Shown here one piece after another: positions 9,586 through 19,273 of a stretch of DNA of 64,000 nt. Position 1 is the stretch's first letter. The number at the start of each line of letters is the position of its first letter. The translations under genes and the position numbers were made by a program. The notes beneath the pieces are model-generated. The model was given only the letters and a program-made list of their open reading frames with translations. It had not been told where the DNA came from and made no database searches. Source of the DNA: Pedobacter namyangjuensis. Its GTDB lineage: Bacteria > Bacteroidota > Bacteroidia > Sphingobacteriales > Sphingobacteriaceae. The stretch spans positions 478,762 to 542,761 of the forward strand of contig NZ_QMHQ01000003.1 in the NCBI RefSeq assembly GCF_003313325.1, in the 5' to 3' direction.

Positions 9586-12057
9586 ATGAGTATACAAGAT
9601 CAATTTGATTTTAGCCAAGCCCTACCAATAATAAACGAAGACACCGAGTTTTTTCCGTTAATGTCTCAGCAGGACGAAGACGATATGAACAACGAGGAAA
9701 CACCAGAAATATTAGCAATTTTACCGCTTAGAAATACTGTACTGTTTCCGGGTGTTGTTATTCCAATTACTGTTGGCAGAGATAAATCTATTAAACTGAT
9801 AAAAGAAGCCTACAAAGGCGATAAGATTATTGGGGTAGTTTCTCAACGTGACGTTTCTGTGGAAGATCCGACTTTTGAGGAGCTGAATAACGTGGGAACT
9901 GTTGCGCACATTATAAAAATGCTACAGATGCCAGATGGAAACACAACTGTTATTATCCAGGGTAAGCAACGATTTCAGTTGGTTTCTGAAGTTCAATCTG
10001 AACCTTACATTAAAGTTGTTATTGCCAAGTTTCACGAAGCAAAACACCGTGCCGACAAGGAATTTAAGACGCTTGTGGCGTCAATTAAAGAAATGTCTTC
10101 GCAAATTATACAGCTTTCGCCAAACATACCTAGCGAGGCCGGTATCGCCCTTAAAAATATCGAAAGCACTTCGTTTTTGATAAACTTCATCTCATCTAAC
10201 ATGAATGCAGATGTGGCCGACAAACAGAAAATGCTTGAAATGCCTAACTTGCGTAAACGTGCTGAGATGGTTATGGAATTGCTTACGTCTGAACTACAAA
10301 TGTTGGAGCTTAAAAACCAAATCCAATCTAAAGTTCGTACTGATTTAGACAAGCAACAACGCGATTATTTCCTAAATGCACAGTTAAAGACCATTCAAGA
10401 AGAATTAGGTGGCAACTCTACAGATTTAGAATATGAAGCATTACGTACTCGTGCCAAAAAGAAAAAATGGGAGAAACCTGTTGCAGATCATTTTAGCAAA
10501 GAGTTAGAAAAATTAGGCAGAATGAATCCTCAAGCGCCAGATTATTCTATACAAATGAATTATCTGGAACTTTTGCTAGACCTTCCTTGGAACGATTTCA
10601 CTAAAGATAATTTCGATTTAAAAAGAGCACAAAAAGTTTTAGATAAAGATCATTTCGGCTTAGAAAAAGTTAAACAACGTATTATTGAGTATTTAGCCGT
10701 ATTAAAATTAAAACGCGATATGAAGGCGCCAATTTTATGTTTAGTTGGCCCTCCAGGAGTTGGTAAAACATCGTTGGGAAAATCTATTGCAAAAGCTATA
10801 AATCGTAAATATGTACGTATTGCTCTAGGTGGTGTTAGAGATGAGGCAGAGGTTCGTGGACATAGAAAAACATACATCGGTGCAATGCCTGGAAGAATTA
10901 TACAGTCTATTAAAAAAGCTGGCGCTGCAAACCCTGTTTTTGTATTAGATGAAATTGACAAAGTAGGTTCTGATTTTAGAGGAGATCCTTCATCAGCTTT
11001 GCTTGAAGTTTTAGACCCCGAGCAAAACAATGCATTTAACGACCATTATGTGGAGGCAGATTATGATCTTTCTAACGTTTTGTTTATCGCTACAGCAAAT
11101 TCATTAAGTACAATACAGCCTGCACTTTTAGATCGTATGGAGATTATCGAAGTTAATGGCTACACTATTGAGGAGAAAATCGAGATTGCAAAAAAATACC
11201 TTTTGCCTAAACAAAAAGAGCAACATGGGCTAAAAGCTAATGCAATTAACGTTAAAAATGCTCTTATAGAAAAAGTAATTGAAGATTACACACGTGAAAG
11301 TGGTGTGCGTGGTTTAGAGAAAAAAATAGGTTCTTTAGTTCGTGGTATTGCTACAAAAATTGCAATGGAAGAAGAATACGAACCAAATTTAACCAATGCT
11401 GACGTTGAACGTATTTTAGGTGCCCCTATTTTTGATAAAGATGCTTACGAAGGCAATGAAGTTGCAGGTGTTGTTACCGGGTTGGCCTGGACTTCGGTAG
11501 GTGGTGATATTTTGTTTATTGAAGCTAGCTTAAGCCCAGGAAAGGGTAAATTAACTTTAACGGGTAATTTGGGCGATGTGATGAAAGAATCTGCAGTTAT
11601 CGCATTAGCTTATTTAAGAGCGCATTCTGCTCTATTCGGTATAGAAAATGAGCTTTTTGATAATTTCGATATACATGTTCATGTTCCAGCAGGTGCTACA
11701 CCTAAAGATGGTCCTTCGGCGGGTATTACCATGTTAACCGCTTTAACTTCGGCATTTACTCAACGTAAGGTAAAATCGAATTTAGCAATGACAGGTGAAA
11801 TTACGTTACGCGGAAAAGTACTCCCAGTAGGTGGAATTAAAGAGAAAATTTTAGCTGCAAAACGTGCTAATATTAAAGAAATTATTCTTTGTAAATCAAA
11901 CCAAAAAGACATCCTTGAAATTAAAGAGGATTACATTAAAGACCTAAAATTTCATTACGTTACAGAGATGCGTGAAGTAATTGATTTGGCTTTAACTAAA
12001 GATAAAGTAAAAAATGCGCAGGATTTAAGCTATAAAAAACCAGTTTTAACAGCTTAG
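9586..12057 (+). CDS. lon: ATP-dependent protease Lon (endopeptidase La)
   Basis: 823 aa, the usual size for LonA. It degrades misfolded and some regulatory proteins in the cytoplasm. Visible: N-terminal substrate-binding domain (about 43-250, starting [12 protein letters not shown]), AAA+ module with Walker A GPPGVGKT at 388-395 and Walker B VFVLDEID at 451-458, and C-terminal serine protease domain with KDGPSAG (nucleophile S711) and GGIKEK at 749-754. By the 43-residue spacing of the Ser-Lys dyad in E. coli Lon, the lysine is K754. All catalytic features are intact. Only one base separates its stop from the next gene, so the two are probably co-transcribed. A sigma-54-like element upstream suggests stress control. 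Confidence 0.98.
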   Translation: MSIQDQFDFSQALPIINEDTEFFPLMSQQDEDDMNNEETPEILAILPLRNTVLFPGVVIPITVGRDKSIKLIKEAYKGDKIIGVVSQRDVSVEDPTFEELNNVGTVAHIIKMLQMPDGNTTVIIQGKQRFQLVSEVQSEPYIKVVIAKFHEAKHRADKEFKTLVASIKEMSSQIIQLSPNIPSEAGIALKNIESTSFLINFISSNMNADVADKQKMLEMPNLRKRAEMVMELLTSELQMLELKNQIQSKVRTDLDKQQRDYFLNAQLKTIQEELGGNSTDLEYEALRTRAKKKKWEKPVADHFSKELEKLGRMNPQAPDYSIQMNYLELLLDLPWNDFTKDNFDLKRAQKVLDKDHFGLEKVKQRIIEYLAVLKLKRDMKAPILCLVGPPGVGKTSLGKSIAKAINRKYVRIALGGVRDEAEVRGHRKTYIGAMPGRIIQSIKKAGAANPVFVLDEIDKVGSDFRGDPSSALLEVLDPEQNNAFNDHYVEADYDLSNVLFIATANSLSTIQPALLDRMEIIEVNGYTIEEKIEIAKKYLLPKQKEQHGLKANAINVKNALIEKVIEDYTRESGVRGLEKKIGSLVRGIATKIAMEEEYEPNLTNADVERILGAPIFDKDAYEGNEVAGVVTGLAWTSVGGDILFIEASLSPGKGKLTLTGNLGDVMKESAVIALAYLRAHSALFGIENELFDNFDIHVHVPAGATPKDGPSAGITMLTALTSAFTQRKVKSNLAMTGEITLRGKVLPVGGIKEKILAAKRANIKEIILCKSNQKDILEIKEDYIKDLKFHYVTEMREVIDLALTKDKVKNAQDLSYKKPVLTA

Positions 12058-12058
12058 T

Positions 12059-13006
12059 ATGCGCATTAAAGGTTTTCTTCTATTCTTATTGCTTTTAACG
12101 GGATTTGGCGCATTTGCACAATCTTTTAAAAACGAATTTGGCTTTAAAAGCGAAAACGATGCTTATTTATTTTACGGACAAGACCGTTACTATACTAACG
12201 GCTTGTTCATTTATTTTAGGCATGCTGTTGACGAGCAAAAGTTGAAAAAATTAGAAAAACTTACCTACGAAATTTCTGCGGGACAAAAAATGTATAATCC
12301 GGTTTCTGGCTTTAGTCCAGACCCGGCTAAACAAGACAGACCCTTTGCAGGCTATCTTTATGCTGGCGGAAACGTGAGCTTATTTTATAAAAATGAAAGC
12401 GTTTTAAAAACAGGCTTAGAAGTAGGTGTTGTTGGTCCGGCTGCATTGGGAAAAGAAGCACAGCAGCTATTACATGATTTGGTTGGATTTTACGAAATAG
12501 AAGGATGGCAGTATCAGATAAAAAACCAGTTTGCCGTAAATTTAAATGCACAATACACGCAGTTACTTCATCGCTCTGCGGCAAAAACCGTAGATTTTTC
12601 TTTTGACGGTTATGCAAATTTAGGCACTACATTTTCTGGCGCTGGAGCAGGGATTTTATTTAGAGCAGGAAACATCAATCATTTATTTAATTCGGCATCA
12701 ACAAACGCTATAATTTCTAACAATAGTAAAGTTGAAAAAATTGCCAAAAACGAATTGTTTTTTTACGCTAAACCGCAGTTAAACTTTGTGGCTTATGATG
12801 CTACCGTACAAGGCAGTTTATTTGATGATGATAGTCCGATAACGTTTAAAACTAAGCCATTAGTATTTGCGCAACAATTAGGTTTTAATTATAGCACGCC
12901 GCGTTTCACATTTGATTATAGCATTATTTTCAAGTCCAAAGAAATTAAAAGTTCAGCCAAAGCGCACCAGTATGGTGCAATAAGCATGTTTTATAGGTTT
13001 AATTAA
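12059..13006 (+). CDS. lpxR: LpxR-family lipid A deacylase (outer-membrane beta-barrel)
   Basis: 315 aa with a signal peptide ending GAFAQ. It resembles LpxR (DUF2219), which removes the 3'-acyloxyacyl chain of lipid A from the outer membrane. Family marks seen: SENDAY near residue 30 (the Asn-Asp pair), the YYTNGL block, the VGPAALGKEAQQLLHDLVG region carrying the catalytic-type His, and a following GWQYQIKN segment. The sequence ends MFYRFN, with a terminal aromatic residue preceded by alternating hydrophobics, typical of a barrel. It starts 2 nt after the lon stop codon. Deacylation activity in this organism is inferred from the family. Confidence 0.82.
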   Translation: MRIKGFLLFLLLLTGFGAFAQSFKNEFGFKSENDAYLFYGQDRYYTNGLFIYFRHAVDEQKLKKLEKLTYEISAGQKMYNPVSGFSPDPAKQDRPFAGYLYAGGNVSLFYKNESVLKTGLEVGVVGPAALGKEAQQLLHDLVGFYEIEGWQYQIKNQFAVNLNAQYTQLLHRSAAKTVDFSFDGYANLGTTFSGAGAGILFRAGNINHLFNSASTNAIISNNSKVEKIAKNELFFYAKPQLNFVAYDATVQGSLFDDDSPITFKTKPLVFAQQLGFNYSTPRFTFDYSIIFKSKEIKSSAKAHQYGAISMFYRFN

Positions 13007-13036
13007 ATTGCAAATTACTCTAAACTAGCTACTTAA

Positions 13037-13447
13037 CTAGTCAAACATTGGCTTCTTTCTATTTTCTTTCTTTGTAGATATCACCGCTTTATCATCGAGC
13101 CTTTTTTTAATTACACCTTTAGGTATTTTTGTAGGCTTTCTTTTTTTCTGCACTTGTAAACATTTAGCCAGCAAATCTGATAGTTTTATAACGGTACGCT
13201 GTTTGTTCATCAACTGGCTCCTATCCTCTTGCGAAACAATATGCAAATTCCCTTCACTGTCTAACCTATTTTCTAGTCGCTCTGCTAATAAAGCTTTTTC
13301 TTCATCAGTAAATAGCAGAGAACTTTGAGGATTAAAAACAAGCTCAACCTTGCTAGAAACCTTATTTACATTCTGCCCTCCTTTTCCTCCGCTTCGCGAT
13401 GTTTTAAAAACACACTCCTTAATTAGCTCTTCTTTAGACGGTATCAT
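13037..13447 (-). CDS. arfB: Alternative ribosome-rescue factor / peptidyl-tRNA hydrolase ArfB
   Basis: 136 aa, normal for ArfB (YaeJ). It has the catalytic GGQ in the motif SGGKGGQNVNKVSSKVEL (about residues 20-37) that hydrolyses peptidyl-tRNA on stalled ribosomes, and a basic C-terminal tail (many Lys, from about 100 onward) that in known ArfB enters the empty mRNA channel. The short length and the tail separate it from RF1/RF2. It is divergent from cmk across a 48-bp spacer with a TATTTTTG element 4 nt before the ATG. Confidence 0.93.
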   Translation of the reverse strand: MIPSKEELIKECVFKTSRSGGKGGQNVNKVSSKVELVFNPQSSLLFTDEEKALLAERLENRLDSEGNLHIVSQEDRSQLMNKQRTVIKLSDLLAKCLQVQKKRKPTKIPKGVIKKRLDDKAVISTKKENRKKPMFD

Positions 13448-13495
13448 GTTGCAAAAATAAACAAATACTAATTCAAAGTATTATCTTTGTGTTCT
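13448..13495. promoter_or_regulatory. Divergent arfB/cmk promoters with almost no leader
   Basis: On the minus strand TATTTTTG (13452-13459) lies 4 nt before the arfB ATG; on the plus strand TATCTTTG (13482-13489) lies 6 nt before the cmk ATG at 13496. Both match the Bacteroidetes -7 consensus TAnnTTTG exactly. Start sites a few bases downstream would give leaderless or nearly leaderless mRNAs. No clear -33 TTG is seen at the expected distance. Confidence 0.6.
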
Positions 13496-14197
13496 ATGAG
13501 AAAAAACCTAGTTGTTGCAATAGATGGCTACTCATCTTGCGGAAAAAGTACATTGGCGAAAGCTTTGGCTAAGAAATTGGGTTTTATCTACATTGACAGC
13601 GGTGCCATGTACCGTGCGGTAACGCTTTATTTTTTGCGCAACAAAGTTGATGTTACCAATGAAGATGCCGTAAAAGATGCCTTACAGCATATCGAACTAA
13701 ATTTTCATTCTCGCGATTATGAATCTCACATTCTGTTAAATGGCGAGGAAGTTTCTGAAGAAATTAGACAAATGCCAGTTTCGGAGCTGGTAAGCGAAAT
13801 ATCTGCTATAAAGCTTGTTCGAAAAGATATGGTGAAGCAGCAACAACGCATGGGCAAATCTAAAAATATTGTAATGGACGGTAGAGATATTGGCACTGCA
13901 GTTTTTGAAGATGCACAAGTAAAGTTTTTTATGACAGCAGATCCGAAAATTAGAGCAGAACGAAGACACAAGGAATTGATCTCTAAGGGTGACGACAAGA
14001 CTACACTAGAAGAAGTGTTTGAAAACCTAGCACATCGCGATTATGCTGATACAACAAGAAAAGAAAGTCCGCTTACACGTGCCGACGATGCCATTATACT
14101 AGACAACACCAACTTAACGCAAGCTGAGCAACTACAGTTTGCTGTCGAAAAAGTAAATCCTTTTTTAGAGAGCCAAGCTCAAATTTCTATTTTTTAA
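13496..14197 (+). CDS. cmk: (d)CMP kinase
   Basis: 233 aa from the ATG at 13496. A TTG three codons upstream is in frame but lies inside the promoter element. Phosphorylates CMP and dCMP with ATP in pyrimidine nucleotide metabolism. Visible: P-loop DGYSSCGKST (about residues 10-19; Cys replaces the usual Gly), IDSGAMYRAVT (substrate-binding block), MDGRDIGTAVF, and a C-terminal RxxxDxxR-like lid region. Length is typical. Confidence 0.95.
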   Translation: MRKNLVVAIDGYSSCGKSTLAKALAKKLGFIYIDSGAMYRAVTLYFLRNKVDVTNEDAVKDALQHIELNFHSRDYESHILLNGEEVSEEIRQMPVSELVSEISAIKLVRKDMVKQQQRMGKSKNIVMDGRDIGTAVFEDAQVKFFMTADPKIRAERRHKELISKGDDKTTLEEVFENLAHRDYADTTRKESPLTRADDAIILDNTNLTQAEQLQFAVEKVNPFLESQAQISIF

Positions 14198-14245
14198 GAG
14201 CAGGTTTTAAATAATTTGCTACTTTAGGTTCATATAAACAGAAAT

Positions 14246-15079
14246 ATGAAGCTCATTACCCTAAAATCTATTGCCGTTGCTACCCTATTATTTCTCGGCA
14301 CAAATGCTAATGCACAAAAAAAAGGCTGGATAAATCTTTTTAACGGAAAAGACTTAAAAGATTGGACCGTAAAAATATCAAAACACGAAGTTGGCGACAA
14401 TTTTGCCAATACTTTTAGAGTTGAGGATGGGAAAATGAAGGTAAGCTATGACGGCTATGATAATTTTGACAACCAATTTGGGCATATATTTTACAACAAA
14501 CCATTTTCTTACTATTTACTAAAGGTTGAATACCGTTTTGTTGGCGAGCAAGCTAAAGGAGGCGAAGCTTGGGCAACTAGAAATAGTGGCGCAATGTTAC
14601 ACGGACAGGATCCTAAAACAATGTTAAAAGATCAAGATTTTCCGATTTCAATAGAAGCACAACTTTTAGGTGGAGATGGAAAAGCCGATCGCCCGACAGG
14701 AAATGTTTGTACACCGGGAACAACTATTGAGTTGGACAACAAACTATTTACTACACATTGTTTAAACTCAACATCTAAAACCTATCATGGCGAACAATGG
14801 GTTACGGCAGAGTTTTTAGTACTCGGCGATTCAGTAATTAAGCACATCGTAAATAAAGACACGGTTCTGGTTTACACCAAACCAAAAATTGGTGGTGGCA
14901 ATGTCACAAACTTCGACCCTAAAGTAAAAAAAGATGGACAACCATTAACTGCTGGTTATATCTCTTTGCAGAGCGAAAGCCATCCGATAGAGTTTAAATC
15001 GGTACAGCTTTTTGATTTGCAACCTTACGCTACCGACAAAAAGAAATTAGATAAAATATTGGAGAAATTAAAGGACTAG
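14246..15079 (+). CDS. Secreted DUF1080 (3-keto-disaccharide hydrolase-like) protein
   Basis: 277 aa with a signal peptide ending NANAQ. The body starts GWINLFNGKDLKDW, the hallmark of DUF1080, a concanavalin-like beta-sandwich family; some members hydrolyse 3-keto-glycosides. Further family blocks: an RNSGAMLHGQDP segment and a C-terminal GYISLQSESHPIEFKSVQL. Probably periplasmic or secreted. No carbohydrate-utilisation cluster surrounds it, so the substrate is unknown. Confidence 0.85.
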   Translation: MKLITLKSIAVATLLFLGTNANAQKKGWINLFNGKDLKDWTVKISKHEVGDNFANTFRVEDGKMKVSYDGYDNFDNQFGHIFYNKPFSYYLLKVEYRFVGEQAKGGEAWATRNSGAMLHGQDPKTMLKDQDFPISIEAQLLGGDGKADRPTGNVCTPGTTIELDNKLFTTHCLNSTSKTYHGEQWVTAEFLVLGDSVIKHIVNKDTVLVYTKPKIGGGNVTNFDPKVKKDGQPLTAGYISLQSESHPIEFKSVQLFDLQPYATDKKKLDKILEKLKD

Positions 15080-15122
15080 TAACTTAAAATGAATAACTTA
15101 GAATTAATTTAATTCATTAAAA

Positions 15123-15797
15123 ATGCTCAAACAAAAGTTAACGCTCTCACTCCTACTTTTAAATTTAAATTTTGCTTTTTCTCAAACAGGGAATTCAAAT
15201 GATATAGCAAATGATGGGAACATTACAACAATAGTTGTAGCGGTAATTTTAACTGCTATTGCCACATCTGCCGGACAATATGCAGTTGTATTCTGGATTA
15301 GAAAAAAAGAGAAAAAACTAAAACATAAACGTCAGCTAAAATTATTGATTAGTGAGATTGAAGATTTAATGCGCCATTGCTATATCAATCTTGCAATTTT
15401 GAAAATTATAGATTTAGAAAAAGGCAAACCATCAGATTTACATTTTGAAAAGATGAAAATCATAACCGATTCTTCGATCTTATTTTCTACAGACACCTTT
15501 ACTTTTATCAGCAGTAAATATACAAAACACATAAATCGGTTACGATTAAACATTAGAAACATCAATTTAGAAATAGATAAGATACTTAGCTATATTCACA
15601 AAGATGATTTCGATTCGAAAAAACTAGGCGATTATATCAATTATCTCATCAAAAAATTCGAACTTTCTTTAGATCGAAATTTACCTGAGCGAATAGCCAC
15701 ATTGAAGAAGGCTAAAATTGATGTCGTTAAAAAAGAAGCTAAGGATATTCACGAAAAAGATCTTGAGAGTGTGGTAAACATAATTTTATACGATTAG
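15123..15797 (+). CDS. Unrecognised membrane protein with charged C-terminal domain
   Basis: 224 aa; I do not recognise the family. Seen: a signal-peptide-like N-terminus (ends FAFSQ), a short polar stretch, a transmembrane helix at about residues 38-60 (TIVVAVILTAIATSAG), a strongly basic KKKEKKLKHKRQ stop-transfer segment, then a helical, Lys/Asp-rich cytoplasmic domain. A small membrane-tethered helical protein is the most that can be said. It follows the DUF1080 gene by 43 bp and may share its transcript. Confidence 0.6.
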   Translation: MLKQKLTLSLLLLNLNFAFSQTGNSNDIANDGNITTIVVAVILTAIATSAGQYAVVFWIRKKEKKLKHKRQLKLLISEIEDLMRHCYINLAILKIIDLEKGKPSDLHFEKMKIITDSSILFSTDTFTFISSKYTKHINRLRLNIRNINLEIDKILSYIHKDDFDSKKLGDYINYLIKKFELSLDRNLPERIATLKKAKIDVVKKEAKDIHEKDLESVVNIILYD

Positions 15798-15905
15798 CTT
15801 TCTGGAAAGTTTATTTCCAATCAACACACAATTAAATTAAATTTTGCTGGGCAGATAATAATTTGCTATAATTTTCTATTTTTACCTTTACCTATTTTTT
15901 GTTTA

Positions 15906-17387
15906 ATGAAGAGACTTAAACTGTTGCTTCTACTCTTGCTTTGCTCGGGCATGGTAGCTAATGCGCAGAAATATTACGGTGTTGGCGAAATTCCGAACCC
16001 CAAACAACAAGGGCAAGATTACTTTGTTGCCAATCCTGATGGCGTTTTAAGCAACGCTGATACGCTAAATAACTTATTAATACGGCTTGAAAAAGAAACC
16101 AAGATAGAGTTTGCTATTGCGGTTGTTAAAGACTTTAAGGAAGACGAAAACGATTTCGATTTCGCGTTAAAGCTATTCAATTTATGGGGAATTGGGAAGA
16201 AAGACGCAGACAATGGTCTTTTGCTTTTTATAGCTACCGACAGAAGAAATTACCGTTTTATTTCTGGATATGGCACAGAAGGCTTACTACCTGATGTGGT
16301 TTTAAAACAAGTTGGGGAAAAATTTCTAGTACCTGCATTTAGAGAAGGTGATTACGACGGCGGTGTTTTAGATGCTACAAACGAGATATATAACATATTA
16401 ACAAATCCAAAGAAACAAGCAGACATACAGTATTTAATTTCTGAAAGCGAACGTAAAGACAACGAATGGAAATTTAGCTTAGGTTATGCACTTGCAGTTT
16501 TGCTAGCCTTTTTAGGGATTTTTAAAATATTAAACTCACAGCTACCTAAACTAGTTAAAAAAGACAAATTTGCAGACAATGGTTACGACAAATTTGTGGG
16601 CATTGGTTGTGCTGTGCTCTTTTTCGGCTGTTTTTTATCCATATTTGTATTCGCATTTATTACTGGTTTCGGTTGGCTAGAGAAAATTAGGTTAACAGAT
16701 ATTCCAATTATTTTATTTGTTACCCTATCCATCGCACTATTTTTTAGATACATCAGTTCTATTAGCCGATTAAGAAAATTCCACCAGGATGATGAGAACT
16801 TTTTAAAGGCAACCAATAAATTTAACCAAAGAAACTTTTGGACGATATTATTCTCGCCATTAATACTCATTCCACTCATTAACCAAATAATTAAAAGTAG
16901 GAAAAGTGAGCCACGCTTTACTCCGTTAAAAGATAGCCACGGAAATGACATGGTAAGGGTGGATCGAGATATTAATTTCGAAGGCAAACCGTTTTTAGAT
17001 CCGGGTCAGCGTGAAGAAGAACTTATAAAAGTTTATGACTACGACATTTGGGAAAGCACCGACAAAGAGGAAATAAGTATTAAAGCCTGGCCTGCAGAAA
17101 ATTACGACGATTATACAGAGTGTCCTACTTGCAACTATAAAACCTTCAGCAAGCCAATACAGCAAACCATAAGAGCTGCAACATATAGTTCTACCGGAGA
17201 GGCAAAAGAAATTAAAGAGTGTAAGTTCTGCGATTATGAGGAATTTATAAGAAATATTACGCTGGCCAAGTTGGTAAAGTCAAGCTCTTCTAGCTCTTCT
17301 TCGTCTGGCGGAGGCTCTTCTTCAAGCAGTAGCGGCAGTTTTGGCGGCGGCCGAAGCGGTGGTGGTGGTGCCGGTGGTAGCTGGTAA
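15906..17387 (+). CDS. TPM-domain membrane protein with zinc ribbon and Ser/Gly tail
   Basis: 493 aa. Signal peptide (ends ANAQ), then a TPM domain (about 40-165, starting FVANPDGVLSNADTLNNLL and including RNYRFISGYGTEG), as in YgcG/TLP18.3-like proteins. Four hydrophobic helices follow (about 195-320), then a region with CPTC...CKFC cysteine pairs (about 405-445) that looks like a zinc ribbon, and a Ser/Gly-rich tail. TPM proteins act in membrane protein quality control or photosystem repair elsewhere; the role here is not known. Conserved architecture in Bacteroidetes. Confidence 0.8.
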   Translation: MKRLKLLLLLLLCSGMVANAQKYYGVGEIPNPKQQGQDYFVANPDGVLSNADTLNNLLIRLEKETKIEFAIAVVKDFKEDENDFDFALKLFNLWGIGKKDADNGLLLFIATDRRNYRFISGYGTEGLLPDVVLKQVGEKFLVPAFREGDYDGGVLDATNEIYNILTNPKKQADIQYLISESERKDNEWKFSLGYALAVLLAFLGIFKILNSQLPKLVKKDKFADNGYDKFVGIGCAVLFFGCFLSIFVFAFITGFGWLEKIRLTDIPIILFVTLSIALFFRYISSISRLRKFHQDDENFLKATNKFNQRNFWTILFSPLILIPLINQIIKSRKSEPRFTPLKDSHGNDMVRVDRDINFEGKPFLDPGQREEELIKVYDYDIWESTDKEEISIKAWPAENYDDYTECPTCNYKTFSKPIQQTIRAATYSSTGEAKEIKECKFCDYEEFIRNITLAKLVKSSSSSSSSSGGGSSSSSSGSFGGGRSGGGGAGGSW

Positions 17388-17454
17388 CTTGTAAAACAAA
17401 AAGTTTATTTCTTAGTTATTTTAAAAATTGATGTAATGGAGCGTATGCATTTTA

Positions 17455-17462
17455 TACCTTTG
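17455..17462 (+). promoter_or_regulatory. TAnnTTTG promoter element for the SH3 protein gene
   Basis: TACCTTTG matches the consensus exactly; a TTG lies 24 bp upstream (17428-17430), slightly long for the -33 element. A 71-nt leader with two hairpins follows. Confidence 0.5.
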
Positions 17463-17479
17463 TGCCGTTAACACTCCCT

Positions 17480-17519
17480 ACATCTTTTAAGATGTTGAGC
17501 ATTAAAAATCGTTAATGCT
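17480..17519 (+). promoter_or_regulatory. Two consecutive perfect hairpins in the leader of the SH3 protein gene
   Basis: First inverted repeat ACATCTT-TT-AAGATGT (17480-17495), second AGCATTAA-AAATCG-TTAATGCT (17498-17519), both perfect and only 2 nt apart, ending 14 nt before the ATG at 17534. They could be an operator pair, an mRNA stabiliser or a translation-control structure. No known riboswitch was recognised. Confidence 0.5.
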
Positions 17520-17533
17520 TATTATAAATAATT

Positions 17534-18259
17534 ATGATGATAAAATTTTTTACTACCCTTGCCTTTTTATTTTTTGCTGCAGTTGGCCTACATGCACAAG
17601 ATATGTACAAGGTTACTGCCGACAAACTTAATGTTAGAGCTACAAACGACAAACAGAGCAAAATTATTGGTTTCGTGCCTCAAAACGAGAACGTAATGGT
17701 GCTAGACTCTAGCAATGCCAAGTACTTTAAAATTAAAGTTAGCAATGGCGAAGGTTGGGTAAGTAGCGAATTTTTAACTAGAATTTCTAAAGCTCCGGCG
17801 AAACCGAATGCTACTGTTGCGACAAAAACAACTTCACCTGTTACATCATCTACTAACAATAAGCAGCTTATCTTTTTTGTAGTTGCTGGCTTAGTAATGG
17901 CTATAGCTTTGTATTTAATTTTTAAATATCTGGGCAATCATAAGTTTTTAGGTGCATTTTCGGCTATTGGCTTATTGGCTATTTGCTACATGAGCTATGT
18001 CTCTTTTATTAAACAACACCATGTAAGTGGTTTATTTACCAGCGATAGCGATACGCAATACCAAACGTTCAACTTTAAAGGAAAAGATTCTGTAGTAGTA
18101 AAAGATGTTTATGCCGATTCTGTTTTTACTGCACATTATACAATAGATGGCGATGTGATTAAGCTTAAACAACAAGAGAACATTATTTTACTAATTATCA
18201 GAGATGAAAAAACCTTAATTGGCGAAGGTTTTACTAGAGGCATTTTTAATAAGAATTAG
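17534..18259 (+). CDS. Bacterial SH3-domain membrane protein
   Basis: 241 aa. Signal peptide (ends GLHAQ), an SH3b domain at about residues 24-85 (YKVTADKLNVRATNDKQSK and GWVSSEFL are its typical start and end), a Pro/Thr-rich linker, then two transmembrane helices (about 110-160) and a C-terminal globular part of about 80 residues. SH3b domains usually bind cell wall or peptides. A second ATG at 17537 is equally possible as start. Function unknown. Confidence 0.75.
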   Translation: MMIKFFTTLAFLFFAAVGLHAQDMYKVTADKLNVRATNDKQSKIIGFVPQNENVMVLDSSNAKYFKIKVSNGEGWVSSEFLTRISKAPAKPNATVATKTTSPVTSSTNNKQLIFFVVAGLVMAIALYLIFKYLGNHKFLGAFSAIGLLAICYMSYVSFIKQHHVSGLFTSDSDTQYQTFNFKGKDSVVVKDVYADSVFTAHYTIDGDVIKLKQQENIILLIIRDEKTLIGEGFTRGIFNKN

Positions 18260-18321
18260 ATAAAATATATTTTCCAATATAGGCGAACAAAACAACTGCT
18301 CCTACCAACGGCTCTACTACT

Positions 18322-18344
18322 CTTCGAGATTTGCAATCTCGAAG
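18322..18344. repeat. Perfect palindromic intergenic element
   Basis: CTTCGAGATT-TGC-AATCTCGAAG: a 10-bp perfect stem with a 3-nt loop in the spacer after the SH3 gene. It lacks a following T-run, so it is not a standard intrinsic terminator on either strand. It may be a single REP-type unit. Confidence 0.7.
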
Positions 18345-18413
18345 CCTTACCGTATTAACAAGTTCCAAATACAAACTGTAACAGCAACAATAAAATCAGT
18401 TTAAATTTAATTG

Positions 18414-19154
18414 ATGAAAAAAGCGTTATACATCCTTTTCTTCTTATTTTTCACATTATTAAATGCATCTAGGGCTTGCAACTGCTCAATTCTATCAACA
18501 GTAACTTACCAATACCAAACCGCTGATTTTGTAGCTTCCATAAAAATTTTAAAAAACTATAAAAACACTCCGGAAAGTAATGAATACTACAAATCTGACA
18601 TAGAAATAATTGAACTTTATAAAGGAAAAAAGGTAAAACGCATTTCTGTACTTGGAAGCAACGGAAACAATATGTACAATTCATGTGGCACATTTATTAA
18701 CGTTGGAGAAATAAGACTGATTTTTGGCAACCTTGAAAAAGATGGTTCGATTTCAACTTATCTTTGCACATCATATTACAAGCCTTTAAGTGTGGGATAC
18801 GAGGATAATAAAGTAGCTCAAAAACTTAGGCTACTTAAAGCTGCAGCAAAAAACCACCGAATTAGTGTCTCTAACGACGCTGCGTTATACCCTTATGATT
18901 TCAAACAAATTTACGATCCGGAACTCGCAAATAATTACAGTATTGTAAAAGTAAAACTAGACCATGAAGGCAAACCTTTGCATATAAAGTGCCTAACTAA
19001 AGAACAACAGAAACTGATAAAGCACTATAAGACGTATTTTACGAATGAGGTAGATTGGAAGGGCCGATTAAATCGAATAAAGGTAAAATCGGGGAAAGGA
19101 ATCACATTGTTTTTTGAGATCAATCCTTATACGAATACCAAACCTAATAACTAG
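18414..19154 (+). CDS. Secreted protein with N-terminal CxC motif, family uncertain
   Basis: 246 aa from the ATG at 18414 (an in-frame TTG precedes it directly). After signal peptide cleavage near SRA the mature protein begins CNC, followed by ADFVASIKIL and further cysteines (NSCGTF, YLCTSYY). A mature N-terminal CxC with an AD-FV-like strand resembles the TIMP/netrin-like fold found in some bacterial secreted proteins, but the match is weak. Possibly a disulfide-bonded envelope protein. Confidence 0.6.
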   Translation: MKKALYILFFLFFTLLNASRACNCSILSTVTYQYQTADFVASIKILKNYKNTPESNEYYKSDIEIIELYKGKKVKRISVLGSNGNNMYNSCGTFINVGEIRLIFGNLEKDGSISTYLCTSYYKPLSVGYEDNKVAQKLRLLKAAAKNHRISVSNDAALYPYDFKQIYDPELANNYSIVKVKLDHEGKPLHIKCLTKEQQKLIKHYKTYFTNEVDWKGRLNRIKVKSGKGITLFFEINPYTNTKPNN

Positions 19155-19273
19155 TCGAACCGCAATATTTTGGCTACAAATCTGGAACAGCACCAATATC
19201 AATCTAACACAGGCTTTACAAAACTCAAGGAATTTTAAATTGTTATTTATTAACGTATTATTAAAATTCTTTT

